Assembly: GCA_021234155.1 (NCBI GenBank)
Contig: JAJEKV010000095.1
Location: forward strand, 2,562,372 to 2,626,371
Length of the DNA stretch: 64,000 bases
Origin: Isoetes taiwanensis
Taxonomy: Eukaryota; Streptophyta; Lycopodiopsida; Isoetales; Isoetaceae
Direction of reading: 5' to 3'
Positions 45,453 to 56,554 of the stretch are shown here, piece by piece. A program made the translations under genes and the position numbers. The notes under the pieces are model-generated. The model was not told the DNA's origin, made no database searches, and was given only the letters and a program-made list of their open reading frames with translations. Position 1 is the stretch's first letter. Each line of letters starts with the position of its first letter.

Positions 45453-45868
45453 ACAAGTAATACAAATGAATACCTTCTTAATTAACAAGCACATACAACC
45501 AACTCAATCAAATGCATCTCATAATCCAGTTCTCAAAAAAGTATCGTGGTCGTACAATAAGGTGCAGGAATGGTTGTTCTTCTAATAAGTCCAAACAAAT
45601 GATTATGCCAAGGCATAAAGCGACAAGATTTGCTCAATCACCGTGTTTTTCCATGCTTGAACTTGATATCATAAAAAATTGAAAGAATTAACATGTGAAT
45701 GAGTAGCAATGTCGAGCATTGGTGTGCCACTAATGGGGGCTATGCATAAACTCTAGAATATTGCGCCAAAGGAAAGAGTGTGTAGGGAATCTGAATGACA
45801 AACTTTAAATATTAATCGAATGGACGTATGTGATAGGGACTATAAAATAATATGAACAAGCACCTACA

Positions 45869-45950
45869 CGTGGATGATAGGATTCGAACCTATGCGAGCA
45901 AAGCCCACATGATTTCTAGTTATGCCCAATAACCACTCTAGCACATCCAC
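45869..45950 (-). tRNA. tRNA-Ser(AGA)
   Basis: 82 nt, boxes intact; one anticodon-stem mismatch (AGTTATG). Confidence 0.82.
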
Positions 45951-46191
45951 GCCAACATGTCTAATACTTCTGACACTTCTTAGATCATTGAGATATTTAG
46001 GAGGATAGGATTTGGCTAGTCATTTATTCTCTCTCATTCTGATGTTTGATGGTTGGAAGAGTCATTTCTCACCCTATGGTGCAATCGATTGCTCAGTTAT
46101 CCTTATGTCATTATCAACATGGTTTAATGCATTAAATCTTCTTTTTTGGCTCTTTAGCCAAGAACAAAATTGGAAGAGTTGAACCACAGGA

Positions 46192-46263
46192 TGCATTGGC
46201 CGTGAATTGAACTCGGTCCTGCATGCGAGTGGCGGTACTATTCTACCACTAGACCACCAATGC
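46192..46263 (-). pseudogene. tRNA-Gly-like, anticodon arm garbled
   Basis: Anticodon-arm region TCCTGCATGCGAGTGGC; the T stem also has one mismatch (CCGTG). Confidence 0.75.
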
Positions 46264-46678
46264 ACAAGTAATACAAATGAATAGCTTCTTAATTAACAAG
46301 CACATACAACCAACTCAATCAAATGCATCTCATAATCCGGTTCTCAAAAAAATATGGTCGTACATAAATAAGGTGCAGGAATGGTTGTTCTTCTAATAAG
46401 TCCAAACAAATGATTATGCCAAGGCATAAAGCGACAAGATTTGCTCAATCACCGTGTTTTTCCATGCTTGAACTTGATATCATAAAAAATTGAAAGAATT
46501 AACATGTGAATGAGTAACAATGTCGAGCATTGGTGTGCCACTAATGGGGGCTATGCATAAACTCTAGAATATTGCGCCAGTGGAAGAGTGCGTAGGGAAT
46601 TTGAATGACAAACTCTAAATATTAATCGAATGGACGTATGTGATAGGGACTATAAAATAATATGAACAAGCTCCTACA

Positions 46679-46751
46679 CGTGGATGATAGGATTCAAACC
46701 TATGCGAGCAAAGCCCACATGATTTCTAGTCATGCCCAATGGCACATCCAC
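46679..46751 (-). pseudogene. tRNA-Ser(AGA), A box deleted
   Basis: Standard 9-nt deletion and a T-loop change (TTTGAAT). Confidence 0.85.
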
Positions 46752-47011
46752 GCCAAAGATGTGGAATACTTCCGATACTTCTTAGATCATTGAGATATTT
46801 AGGAGGATAGGATTTGGCTAGTCATTTATTCTCTCTCATTCGATGTTTGATGGTTGGAAGAGCAAGATTAGCTTCGATCTCATTTCTCACCCTATGGTGC
46901 AATCGATTGCTTTCGATTATCCTTATGTCATTATCAACATGGTTTAATGCATTAAATCTTCTTTTTGGCTCTTGCGCCAAGAACAAAATTAGAAGAGTTG
47001 AACCACGAGGA

Positions 47012-47083
47012 TGCATTGGCCGAGAATCGAACTCGGTCCATGTCTGCGGTGGCGGTACTATTCTACCACTAGACCACCAATGC
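47012..47083 (-). pseudogene. tRNA-Gly-like, anticodon arm garbled
   Basis: Anticodon-arm region TCCATGTCTGCGGTGGC; the other arms are normal. Confidence 0.75.
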
Positions 47084-47505
47084 ACAAGTAATACAAATGA
47101 ATACCTTCTTAATTAACAAGCACATACAACCAACTCAATCAAATGCATCTCATAATCCAGTTCTCAAAAAAAAAAAAGTATCGTGGTCGCATAAATAAGG
47201 TGCAGGAATGGTTGTTCTTCTAATAAGTCCAAACAAATGATTATGCCAAGGCATAAAGCGACAAGATTTGCTCAATCACCGTGTTTTTCCATGCTTGAAC
47301 TTGATATCATAAAAAATTGAAAGAATTAACATGTGAATGAGTAGCAATGTCGAGCATTGGTGTGCCACTAATGGGGGCTATGCATAAACTCTAGAATATT
47401 GCGCCAGTGGAAGAGTGTGTAGGGAATCTGAATGACAAACTTTAAATATTAATCGAATGGACGTATGTGATAGGGACTATAAAATAATATGAACAAGCAC
47501 CTACA

Positions 47506-47587
47506 CGTGGATGATAGGATTCGAACCTATGCGAGCAAAGCCCACATGATTTCTAGTCATGCTCAATAACCACTCTAGCACATCCAC
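47506..47587 (-). tRNA. tRNA-Ser(AGA)
   Basis: 82 nt, same GAGCATG variant as 31421; boxes intact. Confidence 0.88.
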
Positions 47588-47827
47588 GCCAACATGTGGA
47601 ATACTTCTGACACTTCTTAGATCATTGAGATATTTAGGAGGATAGGATTTGGCTAGTCATTTATTCTCTCTCATTCTGATGTTTGATGGTTGGAAGAGTC
47701 ATTTCTCACCCTATGGTGCAATCGATTGCTCAGTTATCCTTATGTCATTATCAACATGGTTTAATGCATTAAATCTTCTTTTTGGCTCTTGCGCCAAGAA
47801 CAAAATTGGAAGAGTTGAACCACAGGA

Positions 47828-47898
47828 TGCATTGGCCGTGAATTGAACTCGGGTCTGTACCGTGGCAGGGTACTATTCTACCACTAGACCACCAATGC
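47828..47898 (-). tRNA. tRNA-Gly(GCC)
   Basis: 71 nt with normal anticodon arm; one T-stem mismatch (CCGTG for CCGAG). Confidence 0.82.
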
Positions 47899-48313
47899 AC
47901 AAGTAATACAAATGAATAGCTTCTTAATTAACAAGCACATACAACCAACTCAATCAAATGCATCTCATAATCCAGTTCTCAAAAAAATATCGGGTCGTAT
48001 AAATAAGGTGCGTGAATGGTTGTTCTTCTAATAAGTCCAAACAAATGATTATGCCAAGGCATAAAGCGACAAGATTTGCTCAATCACCGTGTTTTTCCAT
48101 GCTTGAACTTGATATCATAAAAAATTGAAAGAATTAACATGTGAATGAGTAACAATGTCGAGCATTGGTGTGCCACTAATGGGGGCTATGCATAAACTCT
48201 AGAATATTGCGCCAGTGGAAGAGTGCGTAGGGAATTTGAATGACAAACTCTAAATATTAATCGAATGGACGTATGTGATAGGGACTATAAAATAATATGA
48301 ACAAGCTCCTACA

Positions 48314-48386
48314 CGTGGATGATAGGATTCAAACCTATGCGAGCAAAGCCCACATGATTTCTAGTCATGCCCAATGGCACATCCAT
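48314..48386 (-). pseudogene. tRNA-Ser(AGA), A box deleted
   Basis: Standard 9-nt deletion; the acceptor 5' end is also mutated (CATCCAT). Confidence 0.85.
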
Positions 48387-48643
48387 GCCAGCATGTGGAA
48401 TACTTCCGATACTTCTTAGATCATTGAGATATTTAGGAGGATAGGATTTGGCTAGTCATTTATTCTCTCTCATTCTGATGTTTGATGGTTGGAAGAGCAA
48501 GATTAGCTTCGATCTCATTTCTCACCCTATGGTGCAATCGATTGCTCAGTTATCCTTATGTCATTATCAACATGGTTTAATGCATTAAATCTTCTTTTTG
48601 GCTCTTGCGCCAAGAACAAAATTAGAAGAGTTGAACCACAGGA

Positions 48644-48669
48644 TGCATAGGCCGAGAATCGAACTCGGG
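48644..48669 (-). pseudogene. tRNA-Gly 3' fragment
   Basis: Same CTCGGG^AGGCGACAAG junction as 29406 and 31145. Confidence 0.85.
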
Positions 48670-48916
48670 AGGCGACAAGATTTGCTCAATCACCGTGTTT
48701 TTCCATGCTTGAACTTGATATCATAAAAAATTGAAAGAATTAACATGTGAATGAGTAACAATGTCGAGCATTGGTGTGCCACTAATGGGGGCTATGCATA
48801 AACTCTAGAATATTGCGCCAGTGGAAGCGTGCGTAGGGAATCTGAATAGCAAACTCTAAATATTAATCGAATGGACGTATGTGATAGGGACTATAAAATA
48901 ATATGAACAACCTACA

Positions 48917-48998
48917 CGTGGATGATAGGATTCGAACCTATGCTAGCAAAGCCCACATGATTTCTAGTCATGCTCAATAACCACTCTAGCACATCCAC
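48917..48998 (-). tRNA. tRNA-Ser(AGA)
   Basis: 82 nt, boxes intact; one change in the variable arm (TGCTAGC). Confidence 0.87.
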
Positions 48999-49238
48999 GC
49001 CAACATGTGGAATACTTCTGACACTTCTTAGATCATTGAGATATTTAGGAGGATAGGATTTGGCTAGTCATTTATTCTCTCTCATTCTGATGTTTGATGG
49101 TTGGAAGAGTCATTTCTCACCCTATGGTGCAATCGATTGCTCAGTTATCCTTATGTCATTATCAACATGGTTTAATGCATTAAATCTTCTTTTTGGCTCT
49201 TGCGCCAAGAACAAAATTGGAAGAGTTGAACCACAGGA

Positions 49239-49308
49239 TGCATTGGCCGTGAATTGAACTCGGTCCATGCATCGGGGCGGTACTATTCTACCACTAGACC
49301 ACCAATGC
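49239..49308 (-). pseudogene. tRNA-Gly-like, anticodon arm garbled
   Basis: Anticodon-arm region TCCATGCATCGGGGC; T-stem mismatch CCGTG. Confidence 0.75.
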
Positions 49309-49721
49309 ACAAGTAATACAAATGAATAGCTTCTTAATTAACAAGCACATACAACCAACTCAATCAAATGCATCTCATAATCCAGTTCTCAAAAAAAAAT
49401 ATCGTATCGCATAATAAGGTGCGGGAATGGTTGTTCTTCTAATAAGTCCAAACAAATGATTATGCCAAGGCATAAAGCGACAAGATTTGCTCAATCACCG
49501 TGTTTTTCCATGCTTGAACTTGATATCATAAAAAATTGAAAGAATTAACATGTGAATGAGTAACAATGTCGAGCATTGGTGTGCCACTAATGGGGGCTAT
49601 GCATAAACTCTAGAATATTGCGCCAGTGGAAGAGTGCGTAGGGAATTTGAATGACAAACTCTAAATATTAATCGAATGGACGTATGTGATAGGGACTATA
49701 AAATAATATGAACAACCTACA

Positions 49722-49794
49722 CGTGGATGATAGGATTCGAACCTATGCGAGCAAAGCCCACATGATTTCTAGTCATGCCCAATGGCACATCCAC
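49722..49794 (-). pseudogene. tRNA-Ser(AGA), A box deleted
   Basis: Standard 9-nt deletion; the rest is intact. Confidence 0.85.
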
Positions 49795-50051
49795 GCCAGC
49801 ATGTGGAATACTTCCGATACTTCTTAGATCATTGAGATATTTAGGAGGATAGGATTTGGCTAGTCATTTATTCTCTCTCATTCTGATGTTTGATGGTTGG
49901 AAGAGCAAGATTAGCTTCGATCTCATTTCTCACCCTATGGTGCAATCGATTGCTCAGTTATCCTTATGTCATTATCAACATGGTTTAATGCATTAAATCT
50001 TCTTTTTGGCTCTTGCGCCAAGAACAAAATTAGAAGAGTTGAACCACAGGA

Positions 50052-50122
50052 TGCATTGGCCGAGAATCGAACTCGGGTCTGTACCGTGGCAGGGTACTAT
50101 TCTACCACTAGACCACCAATGC
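50052..50122 (-). tRNA. tRNA-Gly(GCC)
   Basis: 71 nt, fully paired with T loop TTCGATT. A Helitron sits 9 nt upstream of its 5' end. Confidence 0.93.
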
Positions 50123-50130
50123 ACAAGTAA

Positions 50131-52882
50131 TCTTATATTATAATGTTATTGTGTAAGTGTTGGACCCAGCCCTAATTTGGACGATCCAGATTTGATCAAG
50201 CCAATGGAGGAGATGATGCCACGTCATATCCTTAAAAATAACTTGGGTTTTTTTTTGGCTAGGGTTAGCGAGGGCGGCCATCGCACCTTCGAGGTCTCTA
50301 CCATTATTTGATCCTCATTCCGGCGAGCAGCTTGGGCAAAAACGAAGATGTATTATAGGGTTCCAAGCATGAGCTCGAAGTTCTCGTGGCTATGGCCACC
50401 ACCGAAAAAGATGGCTGCTGAAGAACAGGGCGATATTTATTTTGAGGTTGATGTTGCGAAATTAGTAGATCGGTAAGAAGCCCGAGCCCAGCAGATCGCG
50501 TGCCCCCCCTCTTTCAAGATCCTTCCGCCATATGTAATAGCAGAGTCGGCCGTGCTTTTGTTTCCTAATCCGCATAGCTAGGGTGTGGCTATATCTTGGA
50601 GTTCAAACTCGAACATGGTTCAAAGTCTTGAAGAAACGATTCAGATTTTGACGGCATAATGTGCAAATTTACATCTATTTTCCTTTCAAGCCGCTTCACC
50701 GGATCAAAAGCCGCTCGAGTAGAGCGCATAATGTCTCAAAAGTCAAGTGGTACACCTTTTCTTTTTGGTTCCAGAGCATGCTACACAATAAGTATTCTTC
50801 TCCTTGATCACGTTACACAATAAGTATGCTTCTCCATGATCCGATCTTCGCAAGAACTTATGTGGGTCCAACTCGCTAGATGGTCGTCCCAAGAAACCGA
50901 AACCTAGCTTCCTTGATGTTAGGCATCTTTTCTCGAACTTCTATTTACGAGGTAATGATACTTCTTCTCATGTTTGCACACCTCTTCCTTTTGAAACAGA
51001 GCCTCGAGCCTCTCCACATTGCTCCCGGAAAGAGAAACATTTAAAAATGTTTTTAATTATAAGCTTTCTTCCTCGCTTGCAACAATTTTTTTCGTAAATG
51101 TTGCATCTTTTTATGCCATTATCATCTTTTGTGTATGAGTTGGTCCATTCATAGCTTTGGTAGTCATACTTGCTTAGCTTAGGTATGCCCTACGTTGTGA
51201 GTGACTGAGTTTTATGTCTTTTGGTTTTAGAATCAACAATATGAATAGAAAGATCGTGTTTTTGTTCGGGAAGCTTCCTCGAAATCGGACATCATGTTGT
51301 ATCTTGGAATGCGATTGGACCTTCACCTTACATGGTAAGCTGATCCATGTATATGTATATGTTATGAAAGTACCATAATGCTTGGAGCCATTAGTCTTAA
51401 GTTTGTGAGTTGATATGTTTCTCAAATACAGGAGGCGGGATGGCCGCTACGCTTTTTCAAATCGTGCCTTTGCACGATGTGCCATCATGGAACAAAGATG
51501 ATTGCTTTGCATGTGCACAACAACCGGTTTATGAAGCTATTGCAGGCCATTATATTATAGCCTTATTCTTTGCAGCAAAAGCTTTCTTTCAAGGTATGCT
51601 CAGATCCCCCATTTACACATTCCTCTATCAAATAGCTATTAGCGAGGCAATGCCACAATGACAATTCTTTTGCATTTTCTACATCCAAGCAAAGATAATT
51701 TAAACATGGCTCCACAATAATTTATCTTGGCGATTGCGTCTTTGTATCTCATGTGTGCAAGTTAGTAGGTTCTCATTAACTAAGAACCATTTCTAGAATG
51801 TTCTATTTTCTCGCTTCCACATTGTTTTTGCGGTGTAGGAACTTTAAAAATGCACCAAGTGATCCCCGGTGAAACGGTTATTTAAAGAAGCTGCCAACTA
51901 AACATAATACAATGGGAAACTATTTTCTTCTATAAAACACCACGCTTGGGGCCAAGCTTTTGAAGAACAAAGGCAAATGTATGCAGCAATAGTATAGCAA
52001 CAATAGTGGCAACAATTGTACTTTGTTGTGCCGGATGTCAAATTATGCTTGAGTTGCCACTATATGCTTGAGTTGCTACTATATGCATAAGAAATAGCCA
52101 AATTTGAAGATACCAAGAGCATAAATCTGAGACATTCAATTTTCTTTTTAATAAATTCGGGGTTTCACATCCATGACCTTGGGCATTTCACAACCGACTA
52201 TATTGAATAAGAAAAAACTTAGAAAGTGCAAATAGAATTTGACTTGAAGTTCAATTTGAAAAAGAAACTATTGGAGTCAGGCAAATTATTAAGTATACAG
52301 GATACAAATTTGATAGGACATGGTCTCGGCATATAAACCTTTGTATATGCAATTTACGTTGATTATTGAAGATTTCCTTTATGCATCATGGTCCTGAGGA
52401 GCTCTCATGAAAATTCAAACTTGAGAACAAGAAACATCATTTTTCCAATGCACCCCATTCTGTTGTAGCCTTATTCTTTGCAAGGAAGGCTAAAAACTCC
52501 ATTCTTCTTTTCTTCTATCATGTGCAATCTAAGAAGGCAAAGTAGTTTTGATGACAGGATAAACATTAGGAAGGGAATGTTTTCACATCATGCTTGCCAT
52601 TGGTTTGCAAATATATATTTCAAAAGATTCTGTTGAGGTCATGTACCACTATTGATCAAAATTATAACAACTAACTGTGAAGGATTCAAACAAAGAAAGA
52701 AAGAAAATGTTAACACATTACGACTCCAAGAAATTGGGTTCCATTTGTGAAGTAAGAATTCATTGCAAACTATAATACTATAATTTGTGAAGTATGAATT
52801 CATGCCAGAGTATAATATATACTCTCCTATGTCATTTACAGTTTCCCACCCTATGCCCAGCAACGCTGGGCACCGTTACTAG
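50131..52882 (+). mobile_element. Non-autonomous Helitron, copy 3 (different body)
   Basis: TCTTATATTATAATG start after A, CTAG end before T, and the same GCCCAGC/GCTGGGC hairpin 11 nt from the end as the other two. The body differs from theirs. The target AAGTAA^TACCTTCTTAATT exists unoccupied at 54284-54298. The interior has no Rep/helicase. A 35-bp stretch with CACAATAAGTAT and CTTCTCC is tandemly doubled at 50785-50845, and an unassigned ORF lies at 51410-51661. Confidence 0.92.
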
Positions 52883-53276
52883 TACCTTCTTAATTAACAA
52901 GCACATACAACCAACTCAATCAAATGCATCTCATAATCCAGTTCTCAAAAAAATATCGTGGTCGTACAATAAGGTGCAGGAATGGTTGTTCTTCTAATAA
53001 GTCCAAACAAATGATTATGCCAAGGCATAAAGCGACAAGATTTGCTCAATCACCGTGTTTTTCCATGCTTGAACTTGATATCATAAAAAATTGAAAGAAT
53101 TAACATGTGAATGAGTAACAATGTCGAGCATTGGTGTGCCACTAATGGGGGCTATGCATAAACTCTAGAATATTGCGCCAGTGGAAGCGTGCGTAGGGAA
53201 TCTGAATAGCAAACTCTAAATATTAATCGAATGGACGTATGTGATAGGGACTATAAAATAATATGAACAACCTACA

Positions 53277-53349
53277 CGTGGATGATAGGATTCGAACCTA
53301 TGCGAGCAAAGCCCACATGATTTCTAGTCATGCCCAATGGCACATCCAC
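53277..53349 (-). pseudogene. tRNA-Ser(AGA), A box deleted
   Basis: Standard 9-nt deletion. Confidence 0.85.
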
Positions 53350-53606
53350 GCCAGCATGTGGAATACTTCCGATACTTCTTAGATCATTGAGATATTTAGG
53401 AGGATAGGATTTGGCTAGTCATTTATTCTCTCTCATTCTGATGTTTGATGGTTGGAAGAGCAAGATTAGCTTCGATCTCATTTCTCACCCTATGGTGCAA
53501 TCGATTGCTCAGTTATCCTTATGTCATTATCAACATGGTTTAATGCATTAAATCTTCTTTTTGGCTCTTGCGCCAAGAACAAAATTAGAAGAGTTGAACC
53601 ACAGGA

Positions 53607-53632
53607 TGCATAGGCCGAGAATCGAACTCGGG
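53607..53632 (-). pseudogene. tRNA-Gly 3' fragment
   Basis: Fourth copy with the CTCGGG^AGGCGACAAG junction. Confidence 0.85.
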
Positions 53633-53879
53633 AGGCGACAAGATTTGCTCAATCACCGTGTTTTTCCATGCTTGAACTTGATATCATAAAAAATTGAAAG
53701 AATTAACATGTGAATGAGTAACAATGTCGAGCATTGGTGTGCCACTAATGGGGGCTATGCATAAACTCTAGAATATTGTGCCAGTGGAAGCGTGCGTAGG
53801 GAATCTGAATAGAAAACTCTAAATATTAATCGAATGGACGTATGTGATAGGGACTATAAAATAATATGAACAACCTACA

Positions 53880-53952
53880 CGTGGATGATAGGATTCGAAC
53901 CTATGCGAGCAAAGCCCACATGATTTCTAGTCATGCCCAATGGCACATCCAC
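53880..53952 (-). pseudogene. tRNA-Ser(AGA), A box deleted
   Basis: Standard 9-nt deletion; two deleted copies occur in a row here because the intervening Gly is truncated. Confidence 0.85.
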
Positions 53953-54202
53953 GCCAGCATGTGGAATACTTCCGATACTTCTTAGATCATTGAGATATTT
54001 AGGAGGATAGGATTTGGCTAGTCATTTATTCTCTCTCATTCTGATGTTTGATGGTTGGAAGAGCAAGATTAGCTTCGATCTCATTTCTCACCCTATGGTG
54101 CAATCGATTGCTCAGTTATCCTTATGTCATTATCAACATGGTTTAATGCATTAAATCTTCTTTTTGGCTCTTGCGCAAATTAGAAGAGTTGAACCACGTG
54201 GA

Positions 54203-54270
54203 TGCATTGGCGAGAATCGAACTTCGTCTGTATCTGGCGCGGTACTATTCTACCACTAGACCACCAATGC
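54203..54270 (-). pseudogene. tRNA-Gly-like, anticodon arm garbled
   Basis: Anticodon-arm and T-stem region altered (ACTTCGTCTGTATCTGGCGC). Confidence 0.75.
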
Positions 54271-54675
54271 ACAAGTAATACCTTCTTAATTAACAAGCAC
54301 ATACAACCAACTCAATCAAATGCATCTCATAATCCAGTTCTCAAAAAAATATCGTGGTCGTACAATAAGGTGCAGGAATGGTTGTTCTTCTAATAAGTCC
54401 AAACAAATGATTATGCCAAGGCATAAAGCGACAAGATTTGCTCAATCACCGTGTTTTTCCATGCTTGAACTTGATATCATAAAAAATTGAAAGAATTAAC
54501 ATGTGAATGAGTAGCAATGTCGAGCATTGGTGTGCCACTAATGGGGGCTATGCATAAACTCTAGAATATTGCGCCAGTGGAAGAGTGTGTAGGGAATCTG
54601 AATGACAAACTCTAAATATTAATCGAATGGACGTATGTGATAGGGACTATAAAATAATATGAACAAGCTCCTACA

Positions 54676-54757
54676 CGTGGATGATAGAATTCGAACATAT
54701 GCGAGCAAAGCCCACATGATTTCTAGTCATGCCCAATAACCACTCTAGCACATCCAC
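54676..54757 (-). tRNA. tRNA-Ser(AGA)
   Basis: 82 nt with intact A box; two T-stem changes weaken it. Confidence 0.75.
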
Positions 54758-54997
54758 GCCAACATGTGGAATACTTCTGACACTTCTTAGATCATTGAGA
54801 TATTTAGGAGGATAGGATTTGGCTAGTCATTTATTCTCTCTCATTCTGATGTTTGATGGTTGGAAGAGTCATTTCTCACCCTATGGTGCAATCGATTGCT
54901 CAGTTATCCTTATGTCATTATCAACATGGTTTAATGCATTAAATCTTCTTTTTGGCTCTTGCGCCAAGAACAAAATTGGAAGAGTTGAACCACAGGA

Positions 54998-55071
54998 TGC
55001 ATTGGCCGAGAATTGAACTTCAGTCATGCTGCACTGGCGGGGGTACTATTCTACCACTAGACCACCAATGC
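54998..55071 (-). pseudogene. tRNA-Gly-like, anticodon arm garbled
   Basis: Anticodon-arm region CAGTCATGCTGCACTGGCG replaces the normal sequence. Confidence 0.75.
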
Positions 55072-55486
55072 ACAAGTAATACAAATGAATAGCTTCTTAA
55101 TTAACAAGCACATACAACCAACTCAATCAAATGCATCTCATAATCCAATTCTCAAAAAAATATCGTGGTCGTACAATAAGGTGCAGGAATGGTTGTTCTT
55201 CTAATAAGTCCAAACAAATGATTATGCCAAGGCATAAAGCGACAAGATTTGCTCAATCACCGTGTTTTTCCATGCTTGAACTTGATATCATAAAAAATTG
55301 AAAGAATTAACATGTGAATGAGTAACAATGTCGAGCATTGGTGTGCCACTAATGGGGGCTATGCATAAACTCTAGAATATTGCGCCAGTGGAAGAGTGCG
55401 TAGGGAATCTGAATGACAAACTCTAAATATTAATCGAATGGACGTATGTGATAGGGACTATAAAATAATATGAACAAGCTCCTACA

Positions 55487-55559
55487 CGTGGATGATAGGA
55501 TTCGAACCTATGCGAGCAAAGCCCACATGATTTCTAGTCATGCCCAATGGCACATCCAT
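55487..55559 (-). pseudogene. tRNA-Ser(AGA), A box deleted
   Basis: Standard 9-nt deletion plus acceptor change CATCCAT. Confidence 0.85.
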
Positions 55560-55816
55560 GCCAGCATGTGGAATACTTCCGATACTTCTTAGATCATTGA
55601 GATATTTAGGAGGATAGGATTTGGCTAGTCATTTATTCTCTCTCATTCTGATGTTTGATGGTTGGAAGAGCAAGATTAGCTTCGATCTCATTTCTCACCC
55701 TATGGTGCAATCGATTGCTCAGTTATCCTTATGTCATTATCAACATGGTTTAATGCATTAAATCTTCTTTTTGGCTCTTGCGCCAAGAACAAAATTAGAA
55801 GAGTTGAACCACAGGA

Positions 55817-55887
55817 TGCATTGGCCGAGAATCGAACTCGGGTCTGTACCGTGGCAGGGTACTATTCTACCACTAGACCACCAATGC
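55817..55887 (-). tRNA. tRNA-Gly(GCC)
   Basis: 71 nt, fully paired, both promoter boxes intact. Confidence 0.93.
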
Positions 55888-56288
55888 ACAAGTAATACAA
55901 ATGAATAGCTTCTTAATTAACAAGCACATACAACCAACTCAATCAAATGCATCTCATAATCCAATTCTCAAAAAAATATCGTGGTCGTACAATAAGGTGC
56001 AGGAATGGTTGTTCTTCTAATAAGTCCAAACAAATGATTATGCCAAGGCATAAAGCGACAAGATTTGCTCAATCACCGTGTTTTTCCATGCTTGAACTTG
56101 ATATCATAAAAAATTGAAAGAATTAACATGTGAATGAGTAACAATGTCGAGCATTGGTGTGCCACTAATGGGGGCTATGCATAAACTCTAGAATATTGCG
56201 CCAGTGGAAGAGTGCGTAGGGAATCTGAATGACAATTAATTGGACGTATGTGATAGGGACTATAAAATAATATGAACAAGCTCCTACA

Positions 56289-56361
56289 CGTGGATGATAG
56301 GATTCGAACCTATGCGAGCAAAGCCCACATGATTTCTAGTCATGCCCAATGGCACATCCAT
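56289..56361 (-). pseudogene. tRNA-Ser(AGA), A box deleted
   Basis: Standard 9-nt deletion plus acceptor change; last tRNA sequence of the array. Confidence 0.85.
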
Positions 56362-56554
56362 GCCAGCGTGTGGAATACTTCCGATACTTCTTAGATCATT
56401 GAGATATTTAGGAGGATAGGATTTGGCTAGTCATTTATTCTCTCTCATTCTGATGTTTGATGGTTGGAAGAGCAAGATTAGCTTCGATCTCATTTCTCAC
56501 CCTATGGTGCAATCGATTGCTCAGTTATCCTTATGTCATTATCAACATGGTTTA

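Larger units (their letters stand above)
44088..50130. repeat. tRNA array block C2
   Basis: The longest uninterrupted array stretch apart from a MITE. Intact-Ser and A-box-deleted-Ser units mostly alternate; Gly copies following intact Ser carry T-loop variant AATTGAA and GTCATTTCTC spacer, the others AATCGAA and CAAGATTAGCTTCG. The period of the pair is about 1.63 kb (46192 to 47828). Confidence 0.92.
52883..56554. repeat. tRNA array block C3
   Basis: Five Ser and four Gly sequences with standard spacers; the array stops at CATGGTTTA where the LTR retrotransposon begins. Confidence 0.92.

Noticed and set aside
14631-55016. Recurring 60-100-codon ORFs (MASHLFSLILMFDGWKS...) in the tRNA spacers
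   Set aside because: They run through spacer into tRNA-Gly and recur only because the unit recurs; frames differ between copies.
14816-55887. Organellar origin of the tRNA genes
   Set aside because: The Gly(GCC) and Ser(AGA) sequences have plant nuclear features, and AGA-anticodon Ser is not an organellar type; the surroundings are nuclear transposons.
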